This document shows, piece after piece, positions 10,792 through 21,539 of a stretch of 64,000 bases of DNA. Position numbers and translations under genes: made by a program. The notes beneath the pieces were generated by a model, which did not search any database, was not told where the DNA came from, and was given only the letters and a program-made list of their open reading frames with translations. Location: contig NC_133326.1 of the NCBI RefSeq assembly GCF_042186555.1, positions 694,968,700 through 695,032,699 of the forward strand, given 5' to 3'. This DNA comes from Aquarana catesbeiana. Lineage: Eukaryota > Chordata > Amphibia > Anura > Ranidae. Positions within the stretch are counted from its first letter, which is position 1; every line of letters begins with the position of its first letter.

Positions 10792-12404
10792 TAGTATTTT
10801 ACAAAAGTGAGTATACCCCTCACATTTTTGTAAATATTTTATTTCCATTTTTTCCTGTGACAACACTGAAGAAATTACACTTTGCTACAATGTAAAGTAG
10901 TGAGTGTACAGCTTGTATAACAGTGTAAATTTGCTGTCCCCTCAAAAAAACTCAACGCACAGCCATTAATGTCTAAACCGCTGGCAACAAAAGTGAGTAC
11001 ACCCATAAGTGAAAATGTCCAAATTGGGCTCAATTAGCCATTTTCCCTCCCCGGTGTCATGTGAATGGTTAGTGTTACAAGGTCTCAGGTGTGAATGGGA
11101 AAAGGTGTGTTAAATTTGGTGTTATCGCTCTCACTCTCTCATACTGGTCACTGGAAGTTCAACATGGCACCTCATGGCAAAGAACTCTCTGAGGTTCTGA
11201 AAAACATACAGATGGCCTAGGCTATAAGAAGATTGCCAAGACCCTGAAACTGAGATGCAGCATGGTGGCCAAGACCATACAACGGTTTAACAGTGCACCA
11301 AGAACAGGTCTCGCCATGGTCGACCAAAGAAGCTGAGTGCACGTTCTCAGCCTCATATCCAGAGGTTGTCTTTGGGAAATAGATGTATGAGTTCTGCCAG
11401 CATTACTGCGGAGGTTGAAAGGGTGGGAGGTCATTGTGTCAGTGCTCAGACCATATGCTGCACACTGCATCAAATTGGTCTACATGGCTTTCATCCCAGA
11501 AGAAAGCCTCTTCTAAAGATGATGCACAAGAAAGCCCGCAAACAGTTTGCTGAAGACAAGCAGACTAATGACATGGATTACTGGAACCATGTTCTGTGGT
11601 CTGATGAGACCAAGATAAACTTATTTGGTTCAGATGGTGTGAAGTGTTTGTGGCGGCAACCAGGTGAGGAGTACAAAGACAAGTGTGTCTTGCCTACAGT
11701 CAAGCATGGTGGTGGGAGTGTCGTGGTCGGCGGCTGCATGAGTGCTGCCGGCACTGGGGAGCTACAGTTCATTAATGGAACCATGAATGCCAACATGTAA
11801 TGTAACATACTGAAGCGGAGCATGATCCCCTCCCTTTCGGAGACTGGGCCGCAGGGCAGTATTCCAACATAACAACCCCAAACACACCGCCAAGATGACC
11901 ACTTCCTTGCTAAAGAAGCTGAGGGTAAAGGTGATGGACTGGCCAAGCATGTCTCCAGACCTAAACCCTATTGAGCATCTGTGGGGCATCCTCAAATGGA
12001 AGGTGGAGGAGCGCAAGGTCTCTAACATCCACCAGCTCCGTGATGTCATCATGGAGGAGTGGAAGAGGACTCCAGTGGCAACCTGTGAAGCTCTGGTGAA
12101 CTCAATGCCCAAGAGGGTTAAGGCAATGCAGGGAAATAATGGTGGCCACACAAAATATTGACACTTTGGGCCCAATTTGGACATTTTCACTTAGGGGTGT
12201 ACTCACTTTTGTTGCCAGTGGTTTAGACATTAATGGCTGTGTGTTGAGTTATTTTGAGGGGACAGCAAATTTACACTGTTATACAAGCTGTACACTAACT
12301 ACTTTACATTGTAGCGTGTCATTTCTTCAGTGTTGTCACATGAAAAAATGGAAATAAAATATTTACAAAAATGTGAGGGGTATACTTACTTTTGTGAGAT
12401 ACTG
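10792..12404 (+). mobile_element. Tc1-like transposon (family A), complete but defective
   Basis: Terminal inverted repeats run from (c)AGTATTTTACAAAAGTGAGTA at 10792 to the inverted TACTTTTGTGAGATACTG ending 12404. They are bordered by the TA duplication at 10790-10791 and 12405-12406. The length, 1.6 kb, is standard. The transposase (about 11164-12161, plus) is broken. The inner arms match the copy at 1-917 at high identity. Confidence 0.95.
11164..12161 (+). pseudogene. Tc1-like transposase, family A copy 2
   Basis: It starts MAPHGKELSE at 11164, then hits a frame break at about 11215. The helix-turn-helix blocks (YKKIAKTLK-type, RHGRPKKLSARSQ) follow in other frames. The main frame 11366-11800 includes the first catalytic Asp (WSDETKINLFGSDG) and ends at a TAA in NANM*. 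The segment that should hold the second Asp (11868-11880) has lost bases and is frameshifted. The last frame (11895-12161) has SPDLNPIEHLW and ends GGHTKY. Confidence 0.9.
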
Positions 12405-12493
12405 TAATTCATATTAAAAAACATTGAACTAAAGGCTGTAATGTAACAAAATAGGTAAAAAACCAAGGGGGTGAATACTTTTGCAAGGTACTG

Positions 12494-12730
12494 CATAACT
12501 AAAGGAATTAAAAGGAATCAAGTGTACGCGTGTACATCCATTTCTGGTTACACATCTGTAGCTCGCATAACTTGTGTACAATAGAGAAAACAAAGAAAAC
12601 AAAATGAAACACAAGAACAAGAATCAACCTACTAGGTATAATTATAATTAGGAATCATTAGGAGTTTGTGCAATGTCGGAGGTGTGCATAAATGAAGGGC
12701 CAAAAACAGAGCCATCCCACATGGCCCATA
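12494..12730. other. Spacer between two family B elements
   Basis: This is unique-looking, AT-rich sequence between the two elements. No feature is seen. Confidence 0.5.
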
Positions 12731-14443
12731 CAGTGCCTTGCAAAAGTATTCACCCCCTTGGCTTTTTAACAATTTTGTTACATTACAGCCTTTAGTTCAA
12801 TGTTTTTTTAATCTGAATTATATGTGATGGATCAGAACACAATAGTCTAAGTTGGTGAAGTGAAATTAGAAAAATATATACATAAAACTATTTTTCAGAA
12901 ATAACTGATAATTGGCATGTGCGTATGTATTCACTCCCTTTGTTATGAAGCCCATACAAAGCTCTGGTGCAACCAATTACCTTTAGAAGTCACATAATTA
13001 GTGAAATGATGTCCACCTGTGTGCAATCTAAGTGTCACATGATCTGTCATTACATATACACACCTATTTGAAAGGCCCCAGAGGCGGCAACACCTAAGCA
13101 AGAGGCACCACTATTATTAACATGGATTGTTTGAGGATTTGCATCATTTAATTTACAGAACATGCCCACAACTTTGAAAATGTTTTTTTTTTTATTGTGA
13201 AGCAAACAACAAATAGGACAAAATAACAGAAAAAGTCAATGTGCATAACTATTCACCCCCCTAAAGTCAATACTTTGTAGAGCTACCTTTTGCGGCTATC
13301 ACAGCTCCAAGTTGCTATCACATGCAAAACTGCTCCAGCTCCTTCAAGTTTGATGGTTTGCGCTTGTGAACAGCAATCTTTAAGTCTGACCACAGATTTT
13401 CTATTGGATTGAGGTCTGGGCTTTGACTAGGCCATTCCAACACATTTACATGTTTCCCCTTAAACCACTAAAGTGTTGCTTTAGCAGTGTGTTTGGGGTC
13501 ATTGTCCTGCTGGAAGGTAAACCTCCCTCCTAGCCTCAAATCGCACACAGAGTGCTACAGGTTTTGCTTAAGAATATCCCTGTATTTAGCACCATCCATC
13601 TTTCCCTCACTCTGACCAGTTTCCCAATCCCAACTGCTGAAAACATCCCCACAGCATGATGCTGCCACCACCATGTTTCTCTGTGGGGATGGTGTTCTTT
13701 GGGTAATGTGATGTGTTTGGTTTGCGCCAGACATAGCGTTTGATGGCCAAAAAGTTCAATTTTAGTCTCATCAGACCAGAGCACCTTCCTCCATACATGC
13801 CTTTTCCCAAACTCAAAACGTGCCATTTTGTTTTTTGCTGAAAGTAGTGGCTTTCATCTGGCCACTCTGCCATGAAGCATACTCAATAAGCCAACTCTGT
13901 GGAGTGTACAGCTTATTGTCGTCCTATGTACAGATACTCCAGTCTCTGCTGTGGAACTCTGCAGCTCCTCCAGGGTTACCTTAGGTCTCTGTGCTGCCTC
14001 TCTTATTAATGCCCTCCTTGCCCGGTCCATGAGTTTTGGTGTGCGGCCGTCTCTTGGCAGGTTTGCTGTTGTGCCATGTTCTTTCCATTTGGTTATGATA
14101 GATTTGATGGTGCTCCTAGGGATCATCAAAGATTTGGATATTTTGTATTTTGTATTTGGATATTTTTTATAACCTAACCCTGACTTGTACTTCTCAACAA
14201 CATTGTCCCTTACTTGTTTGGAGAGTTCCTTGGTCTTCATGGCAGTGTTTGGCTAGTGGTGCCTCTTGCTTAGGTGTTGCCGCCTCTGGGGCCTTTCAAA
14301 AAGGTATGTATATGTAATGACAGATCATGTGACACTTACATTGCGCACAGAAAAATAGTTTTATGTATATATTTTACTAATTTTACTTCACCAACTTAGA
14401 CTATTGTGTTCTGATCAATCACATATAATTTTGCAAGGCATTG
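12731..14443 (-). mobile_element. Tc1-like transposon (family B), copy 2, rearranged
   Basis: It is bordered by TA on both sides (12729-12730, 14444-14445) with ends CAGTGCCTTGCAAAAG and TTTTGCAAGGCATTG. The first 390 bases are the reverse complement of the promoter-side arm of the family, not the 3' arm seen at 9376 in copy 1. The normal 3' body begins only at about 13195. The right arm is internally deleted around 14348 and 14429. The element therefore carries two inverted copies of its promoter-side end. Confidence 0.85.
13300..14240 (-). pseudogene. Tc1-like transposase, family B copy 2
   Basis: The 128-codon N-terminal frame (13854-14240) begins MKTKELSKQVRDNVVEKY and contains both paired-type helix-turn-helix segments (IPRSTIKSIITKW, then GRTPKLMDR). 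After a frameshift near 13860, the DDE part follows in pieces: SGLMRLKLN (the WSDETK region out of frame), KHGGGSIMLWGCF, and a downstream NPIE region at about 13400. It is inactive. Confidence 0.88.
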
Positions 14444-14464
14444 TATAATACAAAATTATGGAAC

Positions 14465-15870
14465 CTATTCATAATAATGTGTGAGATCCCATTCATAGTT
14501 TAAACCTCTGGGGATGTGAGTATCGATCTTAAATATCCAGTATACCTCCCTCCTACAAAGGAGGGAGAAATGATCACCCCCACAAGGAGGGCAATTGACC
14601 ATCTTTACAATCTGAACTTCGACAGACTGTATTTTGATGATGGAATTGGTTGAAATGTCTAGCTACTGTATATTAGTGTTTTTGTTTGTTTTAATGTACA
14701 AAAAGTGATCCCTCATTCTGTCACTCAGTCTTTTGGTGGTCCTTCCTACATACTGGATATTGCATTCTATGCATGTAATCAGATATATGACAAACCTAGT
14801 ACAGCAATTAACTAGTTGTGCAATGGTTAGGGCAAAACCGTTGGAACAAGAGGTGACAGTATGGGGGTCACCCAGGTGCTTAAAACTCAAACATCTTGGT
14901 GCTCTACATCTGTACATGCCTGTGGTGATGAGCCAGGTACATGTTGGTAGATTGGAAACATAGGCACTAGGAGACACCATGTTACCCAATGTGCATGCTT
15001 TTCTGGCCATATATTTAAAGCTCTGACTTAGAACCTTCCTATAGGAATCATCATTGTATAAAATTGGGAGATTTATGGATATTATGCATTTTATGTCTTG
15101 TGAATTGTGAGCTGTATTGTGTGGAAAAAATGATAAATTAGCCATTCTGTCCTGCTTGAGGGGTTGGTTTGTAAAAAGATCACTTCTGTTTAAGCTCCTG
15201 GCATGGAGACATGCCTGTTTAATGCATGATCTGCTGTAACCTTTCTATTAAACTCCGCCAGGCTTGAGCAATTTCATCTAACCCAGATGAATTGCCCACA
15301 TGGGATAGCCCTGATTGTATGGGGGGGTGTAACAATTAGAAACATGAAGAAGTGTGTTTTTGAAGATAGACTTTCTATATGCACATACTGTAACTATTCT
15401 GTTCTCGACTGAGCCGTGCGGTGTGAGGTCAAGATAACTGATCCTAGCAAAGTTTTCTTCTGACGTAAATCTCAAGTTTAATAGATTGTTATTGAGATAG
15501 TTCAAGATCTCCATCCTGGGTACACTGCGGTCAACAACAAAGATGAGGTCATAATGTAGTGAAAGTATGCCATGATGGAGTCCCTGAAAGGGTTATTTGC
15601 ATTGTAAATATATTGTTCCTACCACCAGCCCATATATAGGTTAGCATAGGTGGGGGAAAATTTAGCTCCATTTTTGTATATTCCATATCTCATTCAATAG
15701 AAAATAGTTGTGAGGTAGAAGGCAAGATACACCTTCTAAGATAAACCACTTGAGTTCAGATGAATACTTTGTGTACAAGTTCATATGATGTTTTAATGAT
15801 TGTAGACCATGATTGTGGGGTATGCTGGATTAAGGGGATTTGACATTGCATGTTAACTATTTTTTGTCTT
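14465..15870 (-). pseudogene. Penelope-like retroelement: RT and GIY-YIG endonuclease
   Basis: On the minus strand, a degenerate RT (about 15870-15280) contains NYFLLNEIW..., then SPTYANLYMGWW and a tract where the catalytic YIDDL should be. A single-base shift at 15541-15557 breaks that tract. FTSEENFARISYLDLT and YRKSIFKNTLLH follow in the frame 15514-15278. The C-terminal endonuclease (15145-14465) has the GIY-YIG core as VIYLITCIECNIQYVGRTTKRL-like sequence (LITC, QYVGRTT, LSDRMRDH). It ends with CRREVYWIF and GLNYEWDL before a TAG at 14465-14467. This domain order is specific to Penelope-like elements. Several frameshifts make it dead. The 5' part is missing. Confidence 0.9.
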
Positions 15871-16094
15871 CATCCCATGGAAACCCTTCAAACTCTTGTA
15901 TGGTGTGTTTGGTGTCCCATAGATGAGAAGATATTCTGGAGACTAAGGGTTGAAACATGAGAGTCCATGAGATTACCAAGTGGTTCACCTAGGGAACCAA
16001 TAATGTGAGGAATAATAACAATACACTACTTTCAAAAGACAAAAATCATAGCCCAAAGCACTTGGTGACCAGACCGCAAACCAAAACTGCATTA
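15871..16094. other. Unassigned spacer
   Basis: This may be degraded upstream sequence of the Penelope element on the minus strand, but I see no motif. Confidence 0.4.
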
Positions 16095-16759
16095 GCAGGG
16101 ATTATTACCAAAAGTATTGGGTCACCTGCCTTTACACGCACATGAATTTTAATGGCATCCCAGTCTTAGTCTGTAGGGATCAATATTGAGTTGGCCCACC
16201 CTTTGCAGCTATATTATAGTGTGGGTTTTTTTTTTTTTTTTTTTTTTAGGGTTGAGCTTGGCCCCTTAGTTCCAGTGAAGCGAACTCTTAAGGCGTCAGC
16301 ATACCAAGACATTTTGGACAATTTCATGCTCCCAATTTTGTGGGAACAGTTTGAGAATGGCCCCTTCCTGTTCCAATATGACTCCGCACCAGTGCACAAA
16401 CAAGGTCCATAAAGACATGGATGAGTGCGTTTGGGGTGGAGGAACTTGACTGGCCTGCACAGAGTCCTCACCTCAACCTGATAGAACACCTTTGAGATAA
16501 ATTAGAGCAGAGACTTTGAGCCAGGTGTTCTTGTCCACATCAGTGCCTGACCTCACAAATGCGGTTCTGGAAGAATGGTCAAACATTCCCATAGACACAC
16601 TCCTAAGCTTTGTGGACAGCCTTCCCAGAAGAGTTGAAGCTGTTATAGCTGCAAAGGGTGGGCCAACTCAATATTGAACCCTATGGACTAAGACTGGGAT
16701 GCCATTAAAATTCATGGGCGTGTAAAGGCAGGCGTCCCAATACTTTTGGTAAAATAGTG
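16095..16759 (+). mobile_element. Tc1-like transposon (family C), internally deleted
   Basis: Inverted arms of about 115 bases (TTACCAAAAGTATTGGG... CAATATTGAGTTGGCCCACC) occupy 16095-16212 and 16645-16759. Between them are only about 430 bases of plus-strand transposase: ILDNFMLPILWEQF, QYDSAPVHK (second Asp), then out-of-frame relics ending in the AAKGGPT region. A T-rich run at 16228-16247 replaces the N-terminal two thirds. The peptide 16191-16412 is a remnant. Confidence 0.88.
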
Positions 16760-16934
16760 TACTTGCACTGTACCATAATCATAGAGTAATTATTATTAAC
16801 AGTCCAGTGAATGGTATAATGATATAACTGTGTACTAAACATAAGAGAACTATGACTCGCTATGTGCTTTTGCTGCAACTTTAAAACAGGACTGGTGATC
16901 CAACGAAAATCTGTAACACAGAGAGGCAGAAAAC

Positions 16935-17628
16935 GGAGCAGAAAAGCCACATAGAGCAGTAACATCTTTATTAGGATAGCACACATAAAAACACAAAGTA
17001 AGTATTGGGCTCACAAGTAAGGGAACGGAGGGTGCACAAGTAGGAAAACTCTATCCATTCCTCACTGGTGTGAGGATCTGAAGACACCACTAAGGGATGA
17101 AGAACAGCCACTCTCACTCCTTCCAACTTACAAAGCACCATGGGAATCCATTTCAAGGAATAGAACTTCCCCTTCATCATTCACTGAGGAACAGCCAGTC
17201 ATCATCCCTCAGTGTGTCTTTATATCCCCACACCGGAGCTTCCGTGTCCCATCAGCTTGAGTCATCTCCTGGCCTTCCAGCAGTAACTGTACAGACGTCA
17301 CATCAGATGTATCATACAGCCTCTGAAGACCGAGTTTTCCAACATGTGCATCCTCTGGTCCCTTACTTGTGAGTGCAATACTTAGACTGGGTTCACACTA
17401 TATGCAGAGCGGCTCACAGCACCATTTCAGTGGCGAATCAGGTCCAAATTTTTGCATGAATTCGGACCTGAAAAGGGAGCTAAAGATGCAGAGGACCCTT
17501 CTGCAGTGCGCTCCGTGGCCACCTCGGAGATGTGTGAACTGGCCACCCTCCTGTCAAATTCGCATAAGTGTGAACCTGGTCTTAGTGTGTGCTATCCTAA
17601 TAAAGATTTACTGCACTATGTGGCTCTT
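16935..17628. repeat. Inverted repeat pair with about 90-base arms
   Basis: 16935-17027 (ending in ctcacaagtaagggaacgg) is inverted at 17356-17628 (cccttacttgtgagtgcaatactta ... gtgtgctatcctaataaag ... ctatgtggct). The right arm is split by the MITE at 17385-17581. The roughly 330 bases between the arms (17028-17355) hold no recognisable coding sequence. It could be a foldback transposon or two inverted copies of another repeat end. Confidence 0.75.
17385..17581. mobile_element. Small MITE, TTA duplication (Harbinger-like)
   Basis: This 197-base element has ends GACTGGGTTCACACT and AGTGTGAACCTGGTC, flanked by TTA at 17382-17384 and 17582-17584. The uninterrupted inverted copy of the host repeat at 16985-17015 supports the insertion. 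TTA/TAA duplication is characteristic of PIF/Harbinger elements. There is no coding capacity. Confidence 0.72.
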
Positions 17629-17689
17629 CTACAACAAGACACTAAACAAGGAAAACTCAAAATCTAAATGTAAATGTTTAATGACAACT

Positions 17690-19130
17690 TCCTTCGCATG
17701 TGTTGAGCTTAGTTGTAAATTGCAGTACAATGATGGAAAATGACCTGGGTAGATTGGGTGGTGAAGGAGGTTGTAAAGCATATAGAATTCTACACTTCTT
17801 ATACTTCTACTGTCCTTTGTCATTATGGAAACACAAAACAAGTCTATATTGTGTCTATGTTTTCATTCATCTACAAACAGTTGTTAAATACTGCACCTCG
17901 ATTCCATGCACATTCTTAGAGATGATGTCTGGATGTAATAGTTTACTTTGAAAATCCCCGGAAGATAATGTCAGATCAGCCATCATGTATTTTAGCGGAA
18001 ATAATATACCACTTACAGGGAATTATTAATATCTGTTATTTACCGAGTTGATCTGAAACCCTTTTATATATTTACTTCTCCTCAGTGTGCTCTGTGTTTT
18101 GCATTGCTAATTGGTCCCATAGCTAATAATCTTTCAGGCATTATTTTTTTTAGATTGCATTTCTCCTGACACACAACCCTAATTTAATCTTAAATTGAAC
18201 GCAGTAGGGAACTCCATGTTTATTGTTAGAGCTTTTATCCACTCACCTATTTTCCAGCATTGCCTCTGCTCATTTTGAATAAATTGCATACATAAACTAC
18301 AAGGACAATATTCATTGTTTAAAGTGATTGTAAAGTTTTGTTTAAAAAAAAAAAAAATAACATACATGTTATACTTACCTCCTATGTGCATTTGGTTTTG
18401 CACAGAGCAGCCCAGATCCTCCTCTTCTTGGGTCACTCTTCGCTGCTCCTGGCTCCTCCCTCCTGTTGAGTGCCCCCACAGCAAGCAGCTTACTATGGGG
18501 GCACCCGAGCGAGCTGCAGCTCCCTGTTTCCATTCAGACACGGAGATGCCATTGGGCCCCGCCCCCTCTCTCTCCTGATTGGCTAACTGACTTTGATTGA
18601 CATCCGTGGGAGCCAATGGCGCCGCTGCTGTGTCTCAGCTGATCAGGAGGGAGAGTCCCCGAATGGCTGAGGGAATTGTGGACATCGCTGGACAGAGATG
18701 GGGCTCAGGTAAGTATTAGGGGGTGCTGGGGAGGCTGCTACACACAGAAGGCTTTTTATCCTAATGATAAAAAAAGATAAAAAAAACTTCTACCTTTACA
18801 ACTCCTTTAATGTTTCATATTTTAATATTTATGTTTCTTCAATAGATTTGGAATGTAGAATATTTGTTATGAATTATCAGTTTGTGGGTACCGTCAAAAT
18901 TGTGAAGGTCATGATAAATTTTAATAGTTAGTCATATTCAACTGGACTTTTTCTGTAATTTTAAAGATGTTTCTTAGCTTTTCTAAGCCACTCCTTCAAC
19001 TTCAATGAGTGGATGAGTGGTAGGAAAATATCCCAGCATTTATATCCACACAGGTGGGAGATTTACCTTAATCCAGTCACCATGGAATGTGTCCAAGCAA
19101 TGTTGATTGTCTAAAAACAGGATGGGAGTT
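17690..19130 (-). repeat. OR unit 1: duplicated 3'-flank segment
   Basis: It shares collinear sequence with 44560-45480 and 56250-57055. Shared landmarks include tatggaaacacaaaaca, gaaaatccccgg, atcagccatcat, cacttacagggaatt, ctgataatctt-type AT blocks and gcagtaggaactccatgtttatt. It lies downstream (minus strand) of the OR gene at 24393-25307, separated from it by inserted elements. It is interrupted by the TTAA-flanked element at 18319-18810. No coding sequence is seen in it. Confidence 0.82.
18319..18810. mobile_element. TTAA-flanked non-autonomous element
   Basis: This 490-base insertion is bounded by TTAA (18319-18322, 18807-18810). Its imperfect inverted ends are TTAAAGTGATTGTAAAG and CTTTACAACTCCTTTAA. 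It is GC-rich in the middle. The OR unit 2 flank (about 45175-45200) lacks it at the matching place, so this is an insertion. TTAA targeting suggests the piggyBac class; there is no coding capacity. Confidence 0.72.
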
Positions 19131-19850
19131 GTGAAAATTGTGGAACCACCCTGTTCTAGACACATTATGCCATCCCATAATCCCATAATGTCGTTTTCAC
19201 ATCTCTACCCCAGTGATTTCACAATCTATAGGTTTAGCCATGCGATGTAATGTATACCACCTACTATATCGATGCAATGTATACCAGTGAGCCGAATCAC
19301 TCCAGATACGCAGTGTATTTATTAAAGAAAGAAAATGTCCATACAGAATGCCCACGCAAGGGTTTCAACTTCACAGCAGTAATGTAGTAATAAATGAAAA
19401 ATACCAAACCACCTGGCTCTCGAGCAGCACCGCTGCTCAGGCTTATGCTTCAGCCCTCTTAGCTCTATAACGGAGTTCCTGTACAAACCCTGTACCTCAG
19501 CACTCTTTTCCAGCTTCCTTGCTGTTCATGCCCACCTGCTTGGACCCTCTGTCTGCTCTGACATGGCACTGTGCAGACATGCACACAAAAGCCAGTTTCC
19601 TCTCAAACAAGCAAATGCCCTGGAGCCCCTCAACCTGCCTGGTTGAGAATCCTGGACCCATACACTGGTGGAGTACCACACTACCACATTTCTCCCCCTT
19701 GTTTCGACCCAGAGGGCGGAACATACAAGTTTCTTTTGGCACCTCTGTGCCAGCTACCATTTACAGGAGTCCAATCCTGTCCGACCTCACTTTTCCTACA
19801 GGGGAACTCTACCCACCACTTCCATTGGGGTTTCTCTTTAGGCCCCCCTG

Positions 19851-20699
19851 TCATTCCGCTACGGGCTTTGATGAGACCTTCCCTACCTTTTTTCTGGGTC
19901 TTCTTCCAAAAGCCCTTTCCCCCTGAAATTTTACCGGGGTCCCCCTGGCCTTTCGATCAACCCTTCTATCTCCACACTTCAGGTTCTCATGTTTCCCAAC
20001 ACCTCTCTCAGCATTTGTTAGGGCAGTGGTTGCAGGGGGCACACACACTGAAAAGTGGCAATCATCCACAAGAACCTCACAAGATGTCACCTCCCCTGGT
20101 GTCACCCACTCAGCAGGCAGCTGTCCTACCACCTGACCTTTTTTAATACCACCTGGATTTCTATCCAAAACCGGAACAGGCGAGCTCTTGCCTGATCCGC
20201 ATACAAAGGAGGAGACACTAGTAAAGATTGGCTGTACATCCCAAAGTTCAAGCATCTCTTTTAATGCTTTGGTTACAAACCAGACCCTTGATCCCAGACC
20301 CAAGTCCTTCCTGGGGACTTTTATTACACTGGGAATGCAGACAGACTCATTCGCTGAGACTTGAGAAGTTGCAACTTTCAAATGAACATCCTCCCAGCTG
20401 GGGGTAAATACAGCCTGGTGATCACCCAGAGCACTACCCGGTGCTAGACTTATTTGCAAATTTTCATGCTCAGCATCAATGAACTGCTCCAGATCATTAC
20501 CAGCAACAACGTCACTTGGACACTCCATGCCAACATCACTTTTGTGGATCACGGACAAAGTTTTTGCTGTGTGCTTGCCCTCATTTTGTCCATCTTTCTC
20601 ATGAGGGTTAACCCCTGCAGCAGCTACCACGCCTCCAAGCTGTTCTGCAGTCCCTCCTGCTGGAACAGCAGAAACAGTGCCCATCTTATTTTTGTGCAT
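19851..20699 (-). CDS. Unrecognised ORF inside LTR element (282 codons)
   Basis: The frame has 282 codons and starts MHKNKMGTVSAVP. It is acidic in the first half, and its C-terminus is basic (FGRRPRKKVGKV). I see no aspartic protease D-[ST]-G, no RT and no integrase motif. It is collinear with the gag-like part and ends 147 bases before the polypurine tract. The position and length suggest the distal part of a non-autonomous element polyprotein, but the function is unknown. Confidence 0.45.
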   Translation of the reverse strand: MHKNKMGTVSAVPAGGTAEQLGGVVAAAGVNPHEKDGQNEGKHTAKTLSVIHKSDVGMECPSDVVAGNDLEQFIDAEHENLQISLAPGSALGDHQAVFTPSWEDVHLKVATSQVSANESVCIPSVIKVPRKDLGLGSRVWFVTKALKEMLELWDVQPIFTSVSSFVCGSGKSSPVPVLDRNPGGIKKGQVVGQLPAEWVTPGEVTSCEVLVDDCHFSVCVPPATTALTNAERGVGKHENLKCGDRRVDRKARGTPVKFQGERAFGRRPRKKVGKVSSKPVAE

Positions 20700-20941
20700 A
20701 AAAGCCTTATCTATCAGGGAGATTAGATTTTTACCCCAACTATCCCAATCTATTGTATGTGTGCTACCCTTCAGCGGTACTCCTCAGCACCAATCCCTCT
20801 GCCAAATGAAACACTTAACAGATGGGCCTAGTTGCAGACTTATTACACAAGTCATTGTAAATCATGTCAGATTGTGGTAATACGTGTTTTAACACAGCAG
20901 GTTGCAATACACCGTATTCACCACCTTGCTCGGATGGCGCT

Positions 20942-21523
20942 TCATAAACTTCCCAAGACCTTTATACTTTCTACAGGTTGCATTAACCCACTATTCACCT
21001 GCACATTTTTAGTTTTAGTAGTTTGCACTAAGACATTACCATTATAAGGTGCAGTCCCACTCTGCCCCACCAGAGTGACATCACAGTTGTCCAGGGCATC
21101 CTCCGACTCCAATACATGAAGTTCCCTGGAGATGTCTAGGGACAACTGTGCTGTCTTACCACCAGTTGCTATGGGCAATGGCCCATCTTTAACCACAATT
21201 TTTGCTTTGCAAGAACCTGGGGTTTTCCCAACAGCAAACTTTTCATTAACATTAACAGCATTTTTAGCTCTTGCAGGCTGTCCTAGCCCACTGCCAGCTT
21301 GAGACTGGCAGACATTAGACACATCACTATTCTCCTCTTGAGAAGCACACACGGGTGCAGGTTTGACTTTAACCCCTGCCTCCCCACTGTACAGGGTACT
21401 GCACAGGGAAAAGTCACCCTCAAGAACACATTCAGTGGCCCCACTAACTGGGGTCACTCTCACATCATGGACAGTCTCATAACCAGTCCTTTTCCACATA
21501 AACTCAGTGTTTCCAGTCATCAT
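20942..21523 (-). CDS. Unrecognised ORF inside LTR element (193 codons)
   Basis: The frame has 193 codons, starts MMTGNTEFMWKR and is rich in Val, Thr and Gly. I do not recognise a domain, and there is no signal peptide or membrane span. It follows the zinc-knuckle region on the same strand and precedes the 282-codon frame, so it is probably part of one element polyprotein. The step between the frames (about 20700-20940) would then be a frameshift or decay. It might instead be chance openness. Confidence 0.4.
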   Translation of the reverse strand: MMTGNTEFMWKRTGYETVHDVRVTPVSGATECVLEGDFSLCSTLYSGEAGVKVKPAPVCASQEENSDVSNVCQSQAGSGLGQPARAKNAVNVNEKFAVGKTPGSCKAKIVVKDGPLPIATGGKTAQLSLDISRELHVLESEDALDNCDVTLVGQSGTAPYNGNVLVQTTKTKNVQVNSGLMQPVESIKVLGSL

Positions 21524-21539
21524 TCCATTAAAGACCCAC

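Larger units (their letters stand above)
9376..12493 (-). mobile_element. Tc1-like transposon (family B), copy 1, split by family A element
   Basis: The outer ends are CGGTGCCTTGCAAAAGTATT at 9376 and the inverted ATACTTTTGCAAGGTACTG ending at 12493, with TA before the left end. The transposase is on the minus strand (about 9495-10494). A complete family A element occupies 10792-12404. Without it the element would be about 1.5 kb, the normal Tc1 length. The uninterrupted sequence of the same region in copy 2 (12790-12850) confirms the insertion point. Confidence 0.93.

Noticed and set aside
19519..20146. Plus-strand ORFs of 135 and 191 codons
   Set aside because: They overlap the LTR and are antisense to the 282-codon frame, with no recognisable domain; GC-rich composition explains the openness.
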